Part shown: positions 52,701-60,553 of the stretch, in pieces
Numbering within the stretch: position 1 is the first letter of the stretch
Layout: each line of letters begins with the position of its first letter
DNA from: CAYZWU01 sp964482235
GTDB lineage: Bacteria; Planctomycetota; B15-G4; CAYZWU01
DNA: 64,000 bases
Assembly: GCA_964482235.1 (NCBI GenBank)
Contig: CAYZWU010000002.1
Location: 1-64,000, forward strand
Direction: 5' to 3'
The notes under the pieces: model-generated
Seen by the model: only the letters and a program-made list of their open reading frames with translations
What the model was told of the DNA's origin: nothing
The model's database searches: none
Program-made: the position numbers and the translations under genes

Positions 52701-53101
52701 CCGCCTTCTTCGTGGTGACCCTGGGCAGCGAGTCGGGCGAGGCGGCCCGGAAGCTCTTCGACGAGAACGAGTACCACGACTACCTGATGATGCACGCCCT
52801 CAGCGTCGAGCTGACCGACGCCCTGGCCGAATACTGGCACGAGAGGATGCGCGACGAGCTGGGCATCGGAACGCAGAGGCCGGCCGATTCCCTCGGGTAC
52901 GCGGTGCAGGGGTACCAGGGTTCGCGATACGGTTTCGGCTATCCCGCCTGCCCCGACCTGGAGGCCCACGAGACGGTGTTCGAGCTCCTTACGCCGCACC
53001 GGATCGGCGTCACGCTCACGGAGAACATGGAGATGGTGCCCGAGCAGACCACCTCGGCGCTGGTGGCGCACCATCGGCAGGCGAAGTACTTTGCCGTGTA
53101 G
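49724..53101 (+). CDS. metH: Cobalamin-dependent methionine synthase
   Basis: A 1125-residue four-module enzyme methylating homocysteine with methyl-THF through methylcobalamin. ATG 49724 has AGGTGA upstream; ATG 49691 has none. Homocysteine module about 1-310 (ILDGACGSNLQ, VIETNTFGGSRIVL, LGLNCATGP, GGCCGTTPEHI). Pterin module about 325-600 (IGERANANGSKKFRKL, LLIDPLTFTIGSGD). Cobalamin cap and Rossmann module about 620-860 with the lower-ligand His722 in QGDVHDIGKNLVDIIL and IGLSGLLVKSALVM. Activation module about 880-1125 (KVAYGYFPCRSEGDVL, ALAEYWHERMRDELGI, QGSRYGFGYPACPDLEAH). Length is slightly short of E. coli MetH. A piece of a closely similar sequence lies at 57158. Confidence 0.97.
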   Translation: MKPHDFEILILDGACGSNLQTADIPASAWGANEGCNEYLNISAPEVVVALHQSFLDAGARVIETNTFGGSRIVLEEYGLAGETARINAAAVENARRAIGNRKDAFVAGSVGPTTRLPGLGQIAPGILRDVFREQVRALVEAGADLVCLETCQDLLQARMALVGCFEALEEAGRDVPVLVSITIESTGTMLTGADIAAAAAAVEPFDVFSLGLNCATGPELMLSHLRFLSRNWPGRISCVPNAGIPEIKEGKGVYPLSPDEFAARMKAFVEEEGVSIVGGCCGTTPEHIRCLAQALEGARPAVRKPEWKPSLSSGYQAVEIRQEIPPLLIGERANANGSKKFRKLLLRDDFEAAVKVGVDQEKKGAHAVDLCTAYAGRDEMADLTALTGLFAGSVKAPLVIDSTTPDCIEACLELYPGRCVINSINLEDGGKTLERICRLAGKHGAAVVALTINEDGMARTADEKVATARAILDLAVGRYGLRPSDLLIDPLTFTIGSGDADLVDAGKETLEALRRIKEELPGVFTLLGVSNISFGLEKRSRQFLNSVFLHEAVAAGLDAAIIDAGKVVPFSRIPEEDREICLDLIHNRAVEEGKTPLLRFIDYFAGQTGDDGLAAEEGGEDEAIPEQALTEKVVAGDRDGVDDILAILLQRRTAASIINEILVPAMRHVGEMFGRGEMLLPFVLQSAEVMKRSVNALEPFLEKTSDDTRSTVLLATVQGDVHDIGKNLVDIILSNNGYEVKNLGIKVPAETIIEKAKEEKADVIGLSGLLVKSALVMQENMAQFQAAGLKIPVLLGGAALTTRFVAESCVPPYESPVVYCADAFAGLEAMRRFEAGTLESTRTAAGKGRAKRKPGPRDRSIARDDPVPKPPFLGARWVEEIDPSLLFPFINEQALFRGRWGYRRGKMSADEYRDLIEGKVRPLYEKLKGRMIEHGLVRPKVAYGYFPCRSEGDVLQVEHDGRELAFPFPRQAEPPNLCIADFFKTREEGGDVAAFFVVTLGSESGEAARKLFDENEYHDYLMMHALSVELTDALAEYWHERMRDELGIGTQRPADSLGYAVQGYQGSRYGFGYPACPDLEAHETVFELLTPHRIGVTLTENMEMVPEQTTSALVAHHRQAKYFAV

Positions 53102-53270
53102 TTTAGCAGACCGTTGATAAAGTCATTCCCGCAGCGATGTTTCAACGGCCTGTCATGCGCCGTCGAGGCGCACTCTTTTTCGATTGATCACGAAGAGCGT
53201 GTATAGGTGCAATCGCGTCGATCGCGACAGCAGACAACTGATTGGGTTTCGATTTTTGGAGTCGGGAATC

Positions 53271-53462
53271 ATGAAGGTAAAGGTTGATCACGATCTCTGC
53301 ACGGGAGATGGAGTCTGCGCGGAAATCTGCCCCGAGGTGTTCCAGATGAACGACGAAGAGCTGGCCATCGTCCTCGTCGACGTCGTTCCTCCCGAGCTGG
53401 AGGACGACTGCGAGGAGGCGGCCGAAGCTTGCCCTGTGGATTGCATCCACATCGAGAAGTGA
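53271..53462 (+). CDS. Small single-cluster ferredoxin with CxxD motif
   Basis: A 63-residue electron carrier. It reads KVDHDLCTGDGVCAEICPEVF, with Cys10, Asp13, Cys16 and Cys20, and the last ligand in EACPVDCIHIEK. In most ferredoxins residue 13 is Cys; Asp there is the Pyrococcus/Desulfovibrio type, whose cluster switches between [3Fe-4S] and [4Fe-4S]. No partner enzyme is adjacent; metH is 169 bp upstream and might receive electrons for reactivation, which is conjecture. Length is normal. Confidence 0.93.
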   Translation: MKVKVDHDLCTGDGVCAEICPEVFQMNDEELAIVLVDVVPPELEDDCEEAAEACPVDCIHIEK

Positions 53463-53493
53463 GCCCGATCGTTCGCTCCCGGAACGACCCTTC

Positions 53494-55062
53494 CTACTCC
53501 ACGAGAAGAACGTCCAGGTTGGTCAGCTCCGAGGCTGCCGCGGCCTGCATGTAGTGCTTTGTGCCCGGTGTCCACCAGGTTGGCACGGCGCGGTTTTCCA
53601 CGAGCACGCCCTTGGCGGGGATGTCCGGAAAGAGGACGCGCCGGATCGGCCACTCGAGCCAGAGCTGGCCGTACTGCGTGAAGGCCGGATTCTCCCGGCA
53701 TCCGGCTCCCAGAGCGACCCAGACCGGCGTCGCGCCGGGCGTGCCGACCACGCAGCAGTCGAAGGTCCCGCCCGGCACGAGGTCGCCTCGATGGTAGACG
53801 TGCAGGTGGAACTCGTCGGCTCCCATGTCGGGTGCGGCTCCGGCATTGCGTGGATCGCCCTCGAAATCGTTCACAGGAAGTCCGGGTGCGCCCGGGTCGC
53901 CAGTCTCCCGGCAGGGGGAGGACCAGGTGAGGTGGAAGTCGTCGAGAGAGGCATCGACGAAGAGGGGGTCGGCGTCGATCATTCCCGCGCCGGACCTGTA
54001 GGTGGATCCGCTCTCGACGTAGACCGAGGCGGCGCCGCCCTCGATATCGCACTGTCCGATCTGCAGCTTGGAGTCGTAGTTCTTGCCTCCCACGTAGATC
54101 TCCGGCCCCTGGCTGGCGCCGTTGTCCCAGAGGATCGAGTTGGTGACATTGACGAAGTACGTGTCCTTGTTGTTGTAGAGACAGAGCGCCCCGCCGCCGA
54201 TGCCGGCATGATTGTTCACGAACGTATTGTTCGTCACGGCAACCTGGGAGTCGTACTCGAAGTAGATTCCGCCGCCGTAATCCTCGGCCGTGTTGTCGAC
54301 GATGAGGTTGCTCGCGATCAGAGGCGTCGCCTCGTCGCACAGGATCGCGCCGCCTCGCCCATATTTGTGCGACGCCAGGTTGCCAGCTATAACGTTGCCC
54401 ACGATCCGGCAGTCAGTAGAAAACTGGCACTCGATTCCTCCCCCATTTTCCGCCTCGTTGCCGGTAATTTTGTTTTCCATGATCAGGGGATTGCAGCCGT
54501 ATCCGATGTACATGCCTCCGGCGTCCCGGTCGGCCGTGTTGGACCGAATGGTGTTGTTGATGACGAGGGGAGAGGATCTGTTGTAAAGGCGCATTCCTGC
54601 TCCTATTTCCGCTGAATTGCCCTCGATGATGTTGCCCGTGATCGTCGGCGAGGCGCCGTCGAAGAAGATTCCGCCGCCCTTGTAAATGGTCTTGCCGTTG
54701 GTGATGGTGAATCCTTCCAGGACCGAATCGGAACCCTCCCCGCTCGTGAACGCCACGACGTGCCAGACCTGCTGCCCGTCCAGCGCGGTCATGGAGGGAC
54801 CAGCCACGCTCTTCACCGTGATGGCCTTGCCCTTGAAGTCGATGTTGGTCTTCCAGATCCCGGCCCGAACCAGCACCCTGTCGCCGTCCACCGCGGCGTC
54901 GATGGCGTCCTGTATCATCGGGTGGTGATCGGGAACGTAGATGTCGGCGGCTTGGGCGGGGCTCTGGGTCGAGAAGAGCAGTCCCATCACGGCAGCGGCG
55001 AAGAGCAAGGGGGCGGTTCGCAAGGCAATTCTCCTATTGCACTGAACAGGGAAGAAAAACAT
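53494..55062 (-). CDS. Secreted right-handed beta-helix protein
   Basis: A 522-residue exported protein. A GGGAGGAGG ribosome site precedes the ATG; the signal peptide ends QSPAQA-ADIYV. Residues about 45-330 are parallel beta-helix coils: FTITNGKTIYKGGGIFFDGAS, NIIEGNSAEIGAGMRLYN, NTIRSNTADRDAGGMYIGY, NKITGNEAENGGGIECQ, NLIVDNTAEDYGGGIYFEY, NTFVNNHAGIGGGALCLY. Next is the DADPLFVDASLDDFHLTWSSPCRETGDPG segment that usually ends such helices, then a C-terminal Ig-like module (VYHRGDLVPGGTF). Fold resembles carbohydrate-active or adhesive secreted proteins; no catalytic site is evident. Confidence 0.82.
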   Translation of the reverse strand: MFFFPVQCNRRIALRTAPLLFAAAVMGLLFSTQSPAQAADIYVPDHHPMIQDAIDAAVDGDRVLVRAGIWKTNIDFKGKAITVKSVAGPSMTALDGQQVWHVVAFTSGEGSDSVLEGFTITNGKTIYKGGGIFFDGASPTITGNIIEGNSAEIGAGMRLYNRSSPLVINNTIRSNTADRDAGGMYIGYGCNPLIMENKITGNEAENGGGIECQFSTDCRIVGNVIAGNLASHKYGRGGAILCDEATPLIASNLIVDNTAEDYGGGIYFEYDSQVAVTNNTFVNNHAGIGGGALCLYNNKDTYFVNVTNSILWDNGASQGPEIYVGGKNYDSKLQIGQCDIEGGAASVYVESGSTYRSGAGMIDADPLFVDASLDDFHLTWSSPCRETGDPGAPGLPVNDFEGDPRNAGAAPDMGADEFHLHVYHRGDLVPGGTFDCCVVGTPGATPVWVALGAGCRENPAFTQYGQLWLEWPIRRVLFPDIPAKGVLVENRAVPTWWTPGTKHYMQAAAASELTNLDVLLVE

Positions 55063-55311
55063 GTCATTTCCTCCTCCCTACAGCGGAAGTGAACCGTATA
55101 GGCGAACAGAAAATGTCTTGCCGGCTTCCATCCGGTTTGCCGAGGCCCAGCTTCCCGTATCCTGAGAAGAGCTGCGCCCGCCGGAAACGCGCCACAAGTC
55201 CTATTATTTTGGTATAATTCAATACGTCCTGATGTTAGTGGGATGGAAATCAGGCCACGGATCCGTGACTACTGAACGATAAGGGACATTTCCCGGAACG
55301 GAGAACCTGCC

Positions 55312-57104
55312 ATGATCAGGCTGTTCATTTTCTTCATCTGCTGCTGCTTCACCAATCCTGCCATCGCTGCAGGCGCCGGGAGTACGACCGGCGATTCTTC
55401 ATCCGGTCAGGCCGGCATCGAGCAATTCACGGGCAGCCTCCCCGTCTGCTTCATCGAGAACCAGGGGCAGGTCGACAGCGATGAAGTCGCCTTCTACGTC
55501 AAGGGAGCCGACAGGACGCTCTACTTTACTTCCCGGGGGCTCACCATCGCCATGACGGACAGGGAGGGCGGTGAGGTTCAACGCTGGACAATGACGGTCG
55601 AGTTCGAGGGTACCGGTCGTGTTGCACCTCGCGGCGAGAACCGGCAGGAAACCATGTTCAGCTACTTCAAGGGCAAACCATCGGAGTGGAAAACCGGCCT
55701 TCCCGCATTCAGCCGGATCGTTTACGACAACCTCTGGCCCGGAATCGATCTGGTCTATTCCGGCGCGAAGGATGAGCTCAAGTACGAGTTCGTCGTTTCG
55801 CCGGGCACCGATCCATCGGTGATCCGCCTCGTGTACAGGGGGGCGACCGAGGTCTTCTTGAAAGAGACGGGCGAACTCGAGGCGACCTGCCCTGCAGGGG
55901 TTTTCGAAGACGGTCTACCCTTCGCCTATCAGGTGATCGACGGGAAGAGGCGGGAAGTGTCCGTGCGGTTTTCCCTCGATGCATCCGCCGCGAAAGGCGC
56001 AGCCGCCTGCGGCTTCGAACTGGGAGACTTCGACGCAGGGGAAGAGCTCGTTCTCGATCCGGTGATACACGTCTACTGTGGTTACATCGGTGGAAGCAAC
56101 GGCGAACAGGGCCACGCCGTCGCCGTGGACAGCCAGGGCAGCGCCTACGTGGCCGGTGAGACGTGGAGCGACGAGGCGAGCTTTCCCGTGAGCGTAGGGC
56201 CCGACCTCACCTTCAACGGTGGAACCTATGATGCCTTCGTGGCCAAGGTGAACACCCAGGGGACGGGGTTCGACTACTGCGGCTACATCGGCGGCGCGAG
56301 CGACGAGTACGGATACGGCATCGCGGTGGACGGCCAGGGCAATGCCTACGTGACAGGGCTCACGTACAGCGACGAGGCGACCTTTCCCGTTCTTGGCGGC
56401 CCCGACCTCACATACAATGGCTACTACGACGCTTTCGTGGCCCGGGTGAACGCCCAGGGCACAGCGCTCGACTATTGCGGCTACATCGGCGGAGACAGCN
56501 NNNNNNNNNNNNNNNNNNNNNNNNNNNNNNNNNNNNNNNNNNNNNNNNNNNNNNNNNNNNNNNNNNNNNNNNNNNNNNNNNNNNNNNNNNNNNNNNNNNC
56601 TGCGGCTACATCGGCGGAGACTTCTGCGATTACGGACACGGCGTCGCCCTGGACAGTCAGGACAATGTCTACGTGGCAGGCTGGACGGAGTCGCCTGAAA
56701 CGAACGGATTCCCCGTGACCGTGGGCCCGGATCTCACGTTCAACGGATATCAAGACGCCTTCGTGACCAGGATCGAGTACACGGCCGGCCCCTTGCTTCA
56801 GATTCAGCCCGATCCGCTCGTGGCGGGCCAGGCCGGCACCTTCGCCATCACGAACGGCCTTCCCAATGCCAACGCCTGGCTCGGCTACAGCCTCGTTGGA
56901 CCGGGTTCGTACTGGATTCCGTCGCTGAACGTGACCCTCGACCTCACCAATCCGATTCTCGGTTTCGGTCCCAAGCTGACGAACGCCACCGGTACGGTGA
57001 TCTGGACCGCCGTTGTCCCGACCTACGCTTCGGGGAAAAGCATCTGGCTGCAAGGCGTGCAGTACGGGCAGACGACCAACGTCGTCCCCATGACGATTCA
57101 GTGA
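55312..57104 (+). CDS. SBBP-repeat secreted protein, interrupted by assembly gap
   Basis: The gene starts at ATG 55312 with a signal peptide (MIRLFIFFICCCFTNPAIAAG). An N-terminal domain (about 35-245) reads GSLPVCFIENQGQVDSDEVAFYVKGADRTLYFTSRG. From about 250 it consists of SBBP propeller units of about 50 residues with the pattern YCGYIGG-x(10)-GIAVDGQGNAYVTGLTYS-x-FPV-x-GPDLTYNG-x-DAFVARV. The 100-N gap (56500-56599) interrupts the third unit; the frame after it differs, which only means the real gap length is unknown. After the gap one unit and a terminal domain follow (LLQIQPDPLVAGQAGTFAI ... TNVVPMTIQ), related to the end of the protein at 26174. Paralogue of the next SBBP gene. Confidence 0.82.
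56500..56599. other. 100-N assembly gap
   Basis: Exactly one hundred N, the conventional scaffold spacer of unknown true length. It lies between two copies of the GGCTACATCGGCGGAGAC repeat, so collapse of similar SBBP units is the likely cause. Confidence 0.97.
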
Positions 57105-57609
57105 TCGGGGAATCGAGGCACGCCGCCGTTGTCTGGCGAATCCTATATTGAGACGGCCTCGTGCGGCCGAAGGTGGCCCACGGTTTCTTCCCCTGCCGGT
57201 CCGAGGGCGACGTTCTTCTCGTGGAGCAGGCGGGGCGATTCTCCATTTCCTGAGAGGGGCCGCGCCTGGCACGACCCGACCTCTTGCCATCCTGCCATGG
57301 CGAGCTTCAATTCGTTGACACCCTCCCCGTTCGTTACTCTCGGGGATTCCAGGTAACGGTGGAAGCCCGCCGCGTCATCGCTGCCCAGCGAGGTCGAAAA
57401 AAAATTATCCTCTGACTGCCCTGCATATCTGCTGGAATGGCTTCGTGTTACGCAGGAGGTATGGGTGCCGGGAATCGGGGATCTTCGATGGGATTCTGAA
57501 ATTACCGGCCCATAGTTTGCGTTCTATGTTGAACGGATCTTCCTTCTCGAGAGGTTGACGCTTCGTTCGTACCGGTAGTTCCCACCCGGCAGCAAGGAGA
57601 TGACAAACA
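57105..57609. other. Intergenic region between the two SBBP genes
   Basis: About 505 nt with no intact gene. It contains the metH-like fragment at 57158-57238, given separately. The rest has no recognisable coding sequence; an AAGGAG site at 57594 belongs to the next gene. A 75-codon frame crossing the fragment is out of the metH frame and not credible. Confidence 0.5.
57158..57238 (+). pseudogene. Fragment of a metH-like activation domain
   Basis: In frame this stretch reads LVRPKVAHGFFPCRSEGDVL then LVEQAGR, against LVRPKVAYGYFPCRSEGDVL QVEHDGR in MetH (52529-52609). The DNA is close to identical over about 55 nt. There is no start, no flanking metH sequence and no open frame of size, so it is a relic of a duplication or of a second metH-type gene. 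Confidence 0.8.
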
Positions 57610-60249
57610 GTGATGGAAAATCAAGCTTCCCGCCAGGCATCCTCGATCGCGCTCCATGGCCGCTTCGCTTCTGTTTTAGCACTGGCTCTAGCAGCCTTTG
57701 CTCTTGCCTCTCACCTCGGCGCCGGGCAGGCTCCCGGAGCAGGGCTTCCTCTCCACTTCGTGAAGAACGAGGGGCAGCTGGCCGACTCGGTCAAGTTCGT
57801 CGTCCGGGGCGCCGAGAAGACGCTCTTTTTCACGGACGAGGGGATGACCGTGGAACTCCGACGGATAGACGAAGAGGGCAAGGTCGGCGCTCGATCGATA
57901 TTCCGGCTCGGGTTCGTCGGTGCCACTCCGGGCATCGTACCTGAAGGGCTGGATCGCCAGGCAGCGGTCTTCAACTTCTTCAAGGGAGCCAGGGAGGAGT
58001 GGACCACTGACGTCGCTTCCTTCGGGGGGATCGTCTACCGCGACCTCTGGCCCGGCATCGACCTGGTCTTCAGGGTTGACGGGAACGAGGTCAAGTATGA
58101 ATTCCTCGTCGAAGCCGGAACCGGGGCCGATGGGATCCGCCTGTCCTGGCGCGGTGCTTCCTCTGTCACGGTCAACGATCGTGGTGAAATGGTGGTGTCG
58201 AGCCCGGTCGGCAGATTCATCGATGGAGCACCGGTGGCCTTTCAGGAGAGGGATGGCGCGCGCAGGACCGTTCCAGTTTCCTACGCGCTGGAAGAGACGC
58301 AGTCCGGCGACACGGTCCACTGGGGATTCGACATCGGCGACTACGATCCCTCGGAGAAGCTGGTCATCGACCCGTCTATGCTGCTCTACTGCGGTTACAT
58401 TGGGGGATATTCAGGCGACGACAGCTACGCCTGCGCCGTGGACGCCGCCGGCTGTCTCTACGTTGCGGGAAGATGCGGGCAGGGCACCGGTTTCCCGACC
58501 CTCGTCGGCCCCGACCTCACGTACAACGGCGGCAGCTCCGATGCATTCATCGCCAAGGTGAGCGCCACGGGCGAAAGCCTCCTCTACTGCGGTTTCATCG
58601 GTGGAACGGACCTCGACTCGATACACACGGTGGCCGTGGACGATCTCGGCCGTGCCTACGTGGCAGGATACACCTATTCCGACGACGGCTCCTTTCCCAC
58701 TGTCGTGGGTCCTTATCTCACCATGCACCCCAGACCCGATATCTTCGTGGCGCGCCTCTCCTCTGACGGGACATCCCTGGAATACTGCGGCTTCATCGGT
58801 GGAAACGGCCATGATAGTTCTCCCCAGATCAAGGTCGACTCGGCAGGGCACGCATACATCGCCGGCACGACAACATCGTCGGAAGATACGTTTCCCGTGA
58901 AAGGCGGACCGGACCTCACCCTCAACGGACTGAGCGGCGACGCCTTCGTGGCCAAGGTCAGCCCGACGGGCGAAGATCTGATTTTTTGCGGTTATATCGG
59001 CGGCGAAGATATCGACCGGGCGTCGGGCATCGACATCGACGACCAAGGCGGCATCTACATCGTTGGGGGGACCTACAGCAGCGAGTCGACCTTTCCCGTT
59101 CTCGTCGGGCCCGACCTGACGGCGAACGGCGACTACGATGGATTTGTATGCCGCGTCGTTCCCTCGGGAAAGAAGCTGGACTACTGCGGCTACATCGGCG
59201 GCGTGGCATACGACACCTGCACGGGTGTCGGTGTGGACAGCACGGGCCGTCTCAACGTGGCGGGCTTCACCCGTTCCCTGGGGGGGACCTTTCCCGTCCA
59301 TGCGGGGCCGGACTGGACCTACAACGGTGACGGCGACGGATTCGTCGCCCGCGTGACAACCACGGGCGAGTCGCTCGAATACTGCGGCTACATCGGCGGC
59401 AGTGGCGAGGACTGGATCTACGAGGCCGGTCTCGATGGTGACGAAAACTTTTACGTCGCCGGCACCACGGAATCCGACTCGGGCTTTCCCGTTCTCGTGG
59501 GGCCCGATCTCACCCACAACGGAGATAACGACGCCTTTGTCGCCCGTGTTGCTCCCACGGGCACGGCGCTCGACTTTTGCGGCTACATCGGCGGATCGGA
59601 GTACGAGTTTTTCCGGGGGCTGGCCCTGGATGGCATTGGCAACATCCACTGCTCGGGCGGTACCGGCAGCTCTGAGAATACCTTACCCGTTCTCGTGGGA
59701 CCGGACACGACCTTCAACAGCGGCGGCACACTCTTCGATGCCCTGGTCTGCAAGCTTCCGCCCTATCACGAGCTCCTGCGATCGGGATTCGTGCGCGACG
59801 GGGCGGGCGACCCGGTCGATGTGCTCTTCGTGAACAACAGTGCCGGCCCCGACGCCCACAGGAAAATCGTCGTCAGCCACAACCAGCTCGTCCAGATCAG
59901 GATGGAAGCGCCTCCCCTTGGTCCCACACCTGCCAGGTTCGCACTTTACATGCTGAGGCGAGAGGCCGATGCGTCCGATGTCTCGCCCCATCCCGACGAA
60001 ATGGGGACGGGATGCTTCATCACTCCGCTGACCTGGACTCCCCCCGGGCCGCCGACGATCACCCTGGTCAACAACATCGGCGATCCCGCGATCTACGGCG
60101 TTCCGAAGCTGGCCACCGTCCCTCCGGCGCCGTCCATCGTGCTGACTAGGCGACTGCCCGAGGGCACGTACACCTTCCAGGGGTTGATCGAGGACGGGGC
60201 CACCGGCGCCTTGCACCTGACCAACGCCGTTGTTGTCGAGCAGCGGTAA
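57610..60249 (+). CDS. SBBP-repeat secreted propeller protein
   Basis: An 879-residue exported protein and longer paralogue of the gapped gene. GTG 57610 (or ATG 57613) follows AAGGAG; the signal peptide is in FASVLALALAAFALASHLGAG. The N-terminal domain (about 45-255) matches the paralogue: LPLHFVKNEGQLADSVKFVVRGAEKTLFFTDEG and DLWPGIDLVFRVDGNEVKYEFLV. About eight SBBP units follow (255-720), each YCGYIGG...AVD-x-x-G-x-x-YVAG-T-x(3)-FPVLVGPDLT-x-NG-x-x-DAFVARV. A C-terminal domain (about 725-879) contains LLRSGFVRDGAGDPVDVLFVNNSAGPDA and ends LHLTNAVVVEQR. Likely cell-surface; function unknown. Confidence 0.85.
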   Translation: MMENQASRQASSIALHGRFASVLALALAAFALASHLGAGQAPGAGLPLHFVKNEGQLADSVKFVVRGAEKTLFFTDEGMTVELRRIDEEGKVGARSIFRLGFVGATPGIVPEGLDRQAAVFNFFKGAREEWTTDVASFGGIVYRDLWPGIDLVFRVDGNEVKYEFLVEAGTGADGIRLSWRGASSVTVNDRGEMVVSSPVGRFIDGAPVAFQERDGARRTVPVSYALEETQSGDTVHWGFDIGDYDPSEKLVIDPSMLLYCGYIGGYSGDDSYACAVDAAGCLYVAGRCGQGTGFPTLVGPDLTYNGGSSDAFIAKVSATGESLLYCGFIGGTDLDSIHTVAVDDLGRAYVAGYTYSDDGSFPTVVGPYLTMHPRPDIFVARLSSDGTSLEYCGFIGGNGHDSSPQIKVDSAGHAYIAGTTTSSEDTFPVKGGPDLTLNGLSGDAFVAKVSPTGEDLIFCGYIGGEDIDRASGIDIDDQGGIYIVGGTYSSESTFPVLVGPDLTANGDYDGFVCRVVPSGKKLDYCGYIGGVAYDTCTGVGVDSTGRLNVAGFTRSLGGTFPVHAGPDWTYNGDGDGFVARVTTTGESLEYCGYIGGSGEDWIYEAGLDGDENFYVAGTTESDSGFPVLVGPDLTHNGDNDAFVARVAPTGTALDFCGYIGGSEYEFFRGLALDGIGNIHCSGGTGSSENTLPVLVGPDTTFNSGGTLFDALVCKLPPYHELLRSGFVRDGAGDPVDVLFVNNSAGPDAHRKIVVSHNQLVQIRMEAPPLGPTPARFALYMLRREADASDVSPHPDEMGTGCFITPLTWTPPGPPTITLVNNIGDPAIYGVPKLATVPPAPSIVLTRRLPEGTYTFQGLIEDGATGALHLTNAVVVEQR

Positions 60250-60553
60250 GAGAGCTTATCCTCAGTAAAAACAGGCGGCCGCCTCGCCCGCTCACGATTG
60301 GTTGTTGGAGCGGGCGGGGCTGACGTCTCTTTCCTACCACTGATTCGGCGTCACCGAAAAAAATCATAAAATCCACGTAACGATTTGCCGTTTTCCTCTT
60401 CTTCCCTGATGCAGAAAGCGATTGTCAGCTGAAATCGACTGCTTGGCGGTGAATATCCGGGCAGGAACCAGGAACGGCTCAACGGGATTGGAATATCAGT
60501 GACCCTTCATGGCTTCTGCCGCAACTCACGGAAACTCTCAAAGGAGAAGAAGC
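60250..60553. other. Intergenic region with a strong hairpin
   Basis: A 304-nt stretch after the SBBP gene. CGCCCGCTC (60285-60293) and GAGCGGGCG (60308-60316) form a 9-bp GC-rich stem with a 14-nt loop, a possible terminator, although only TTT follows some bases later. The ribosome site AAGGAGAAG (60541-60549) belongs to the next gene. No gene is seen. Confidence 0.5.

Noticed and set aside
49622..53074. A 1150-codon open frame opposite metH
   Set aside because: It mirrors metH in codon phase, has Arg/His/Gly/Leu-rich composition and no family features; long antisense frames are expected at this GC content.
55312..60249. Regularly spaced repeats that could suggest a CRISPR array
   Set aside because: The repeats are the codons of GYIGG and FPVxxGPDLT in SBBP units, in frame and of variable spacing.
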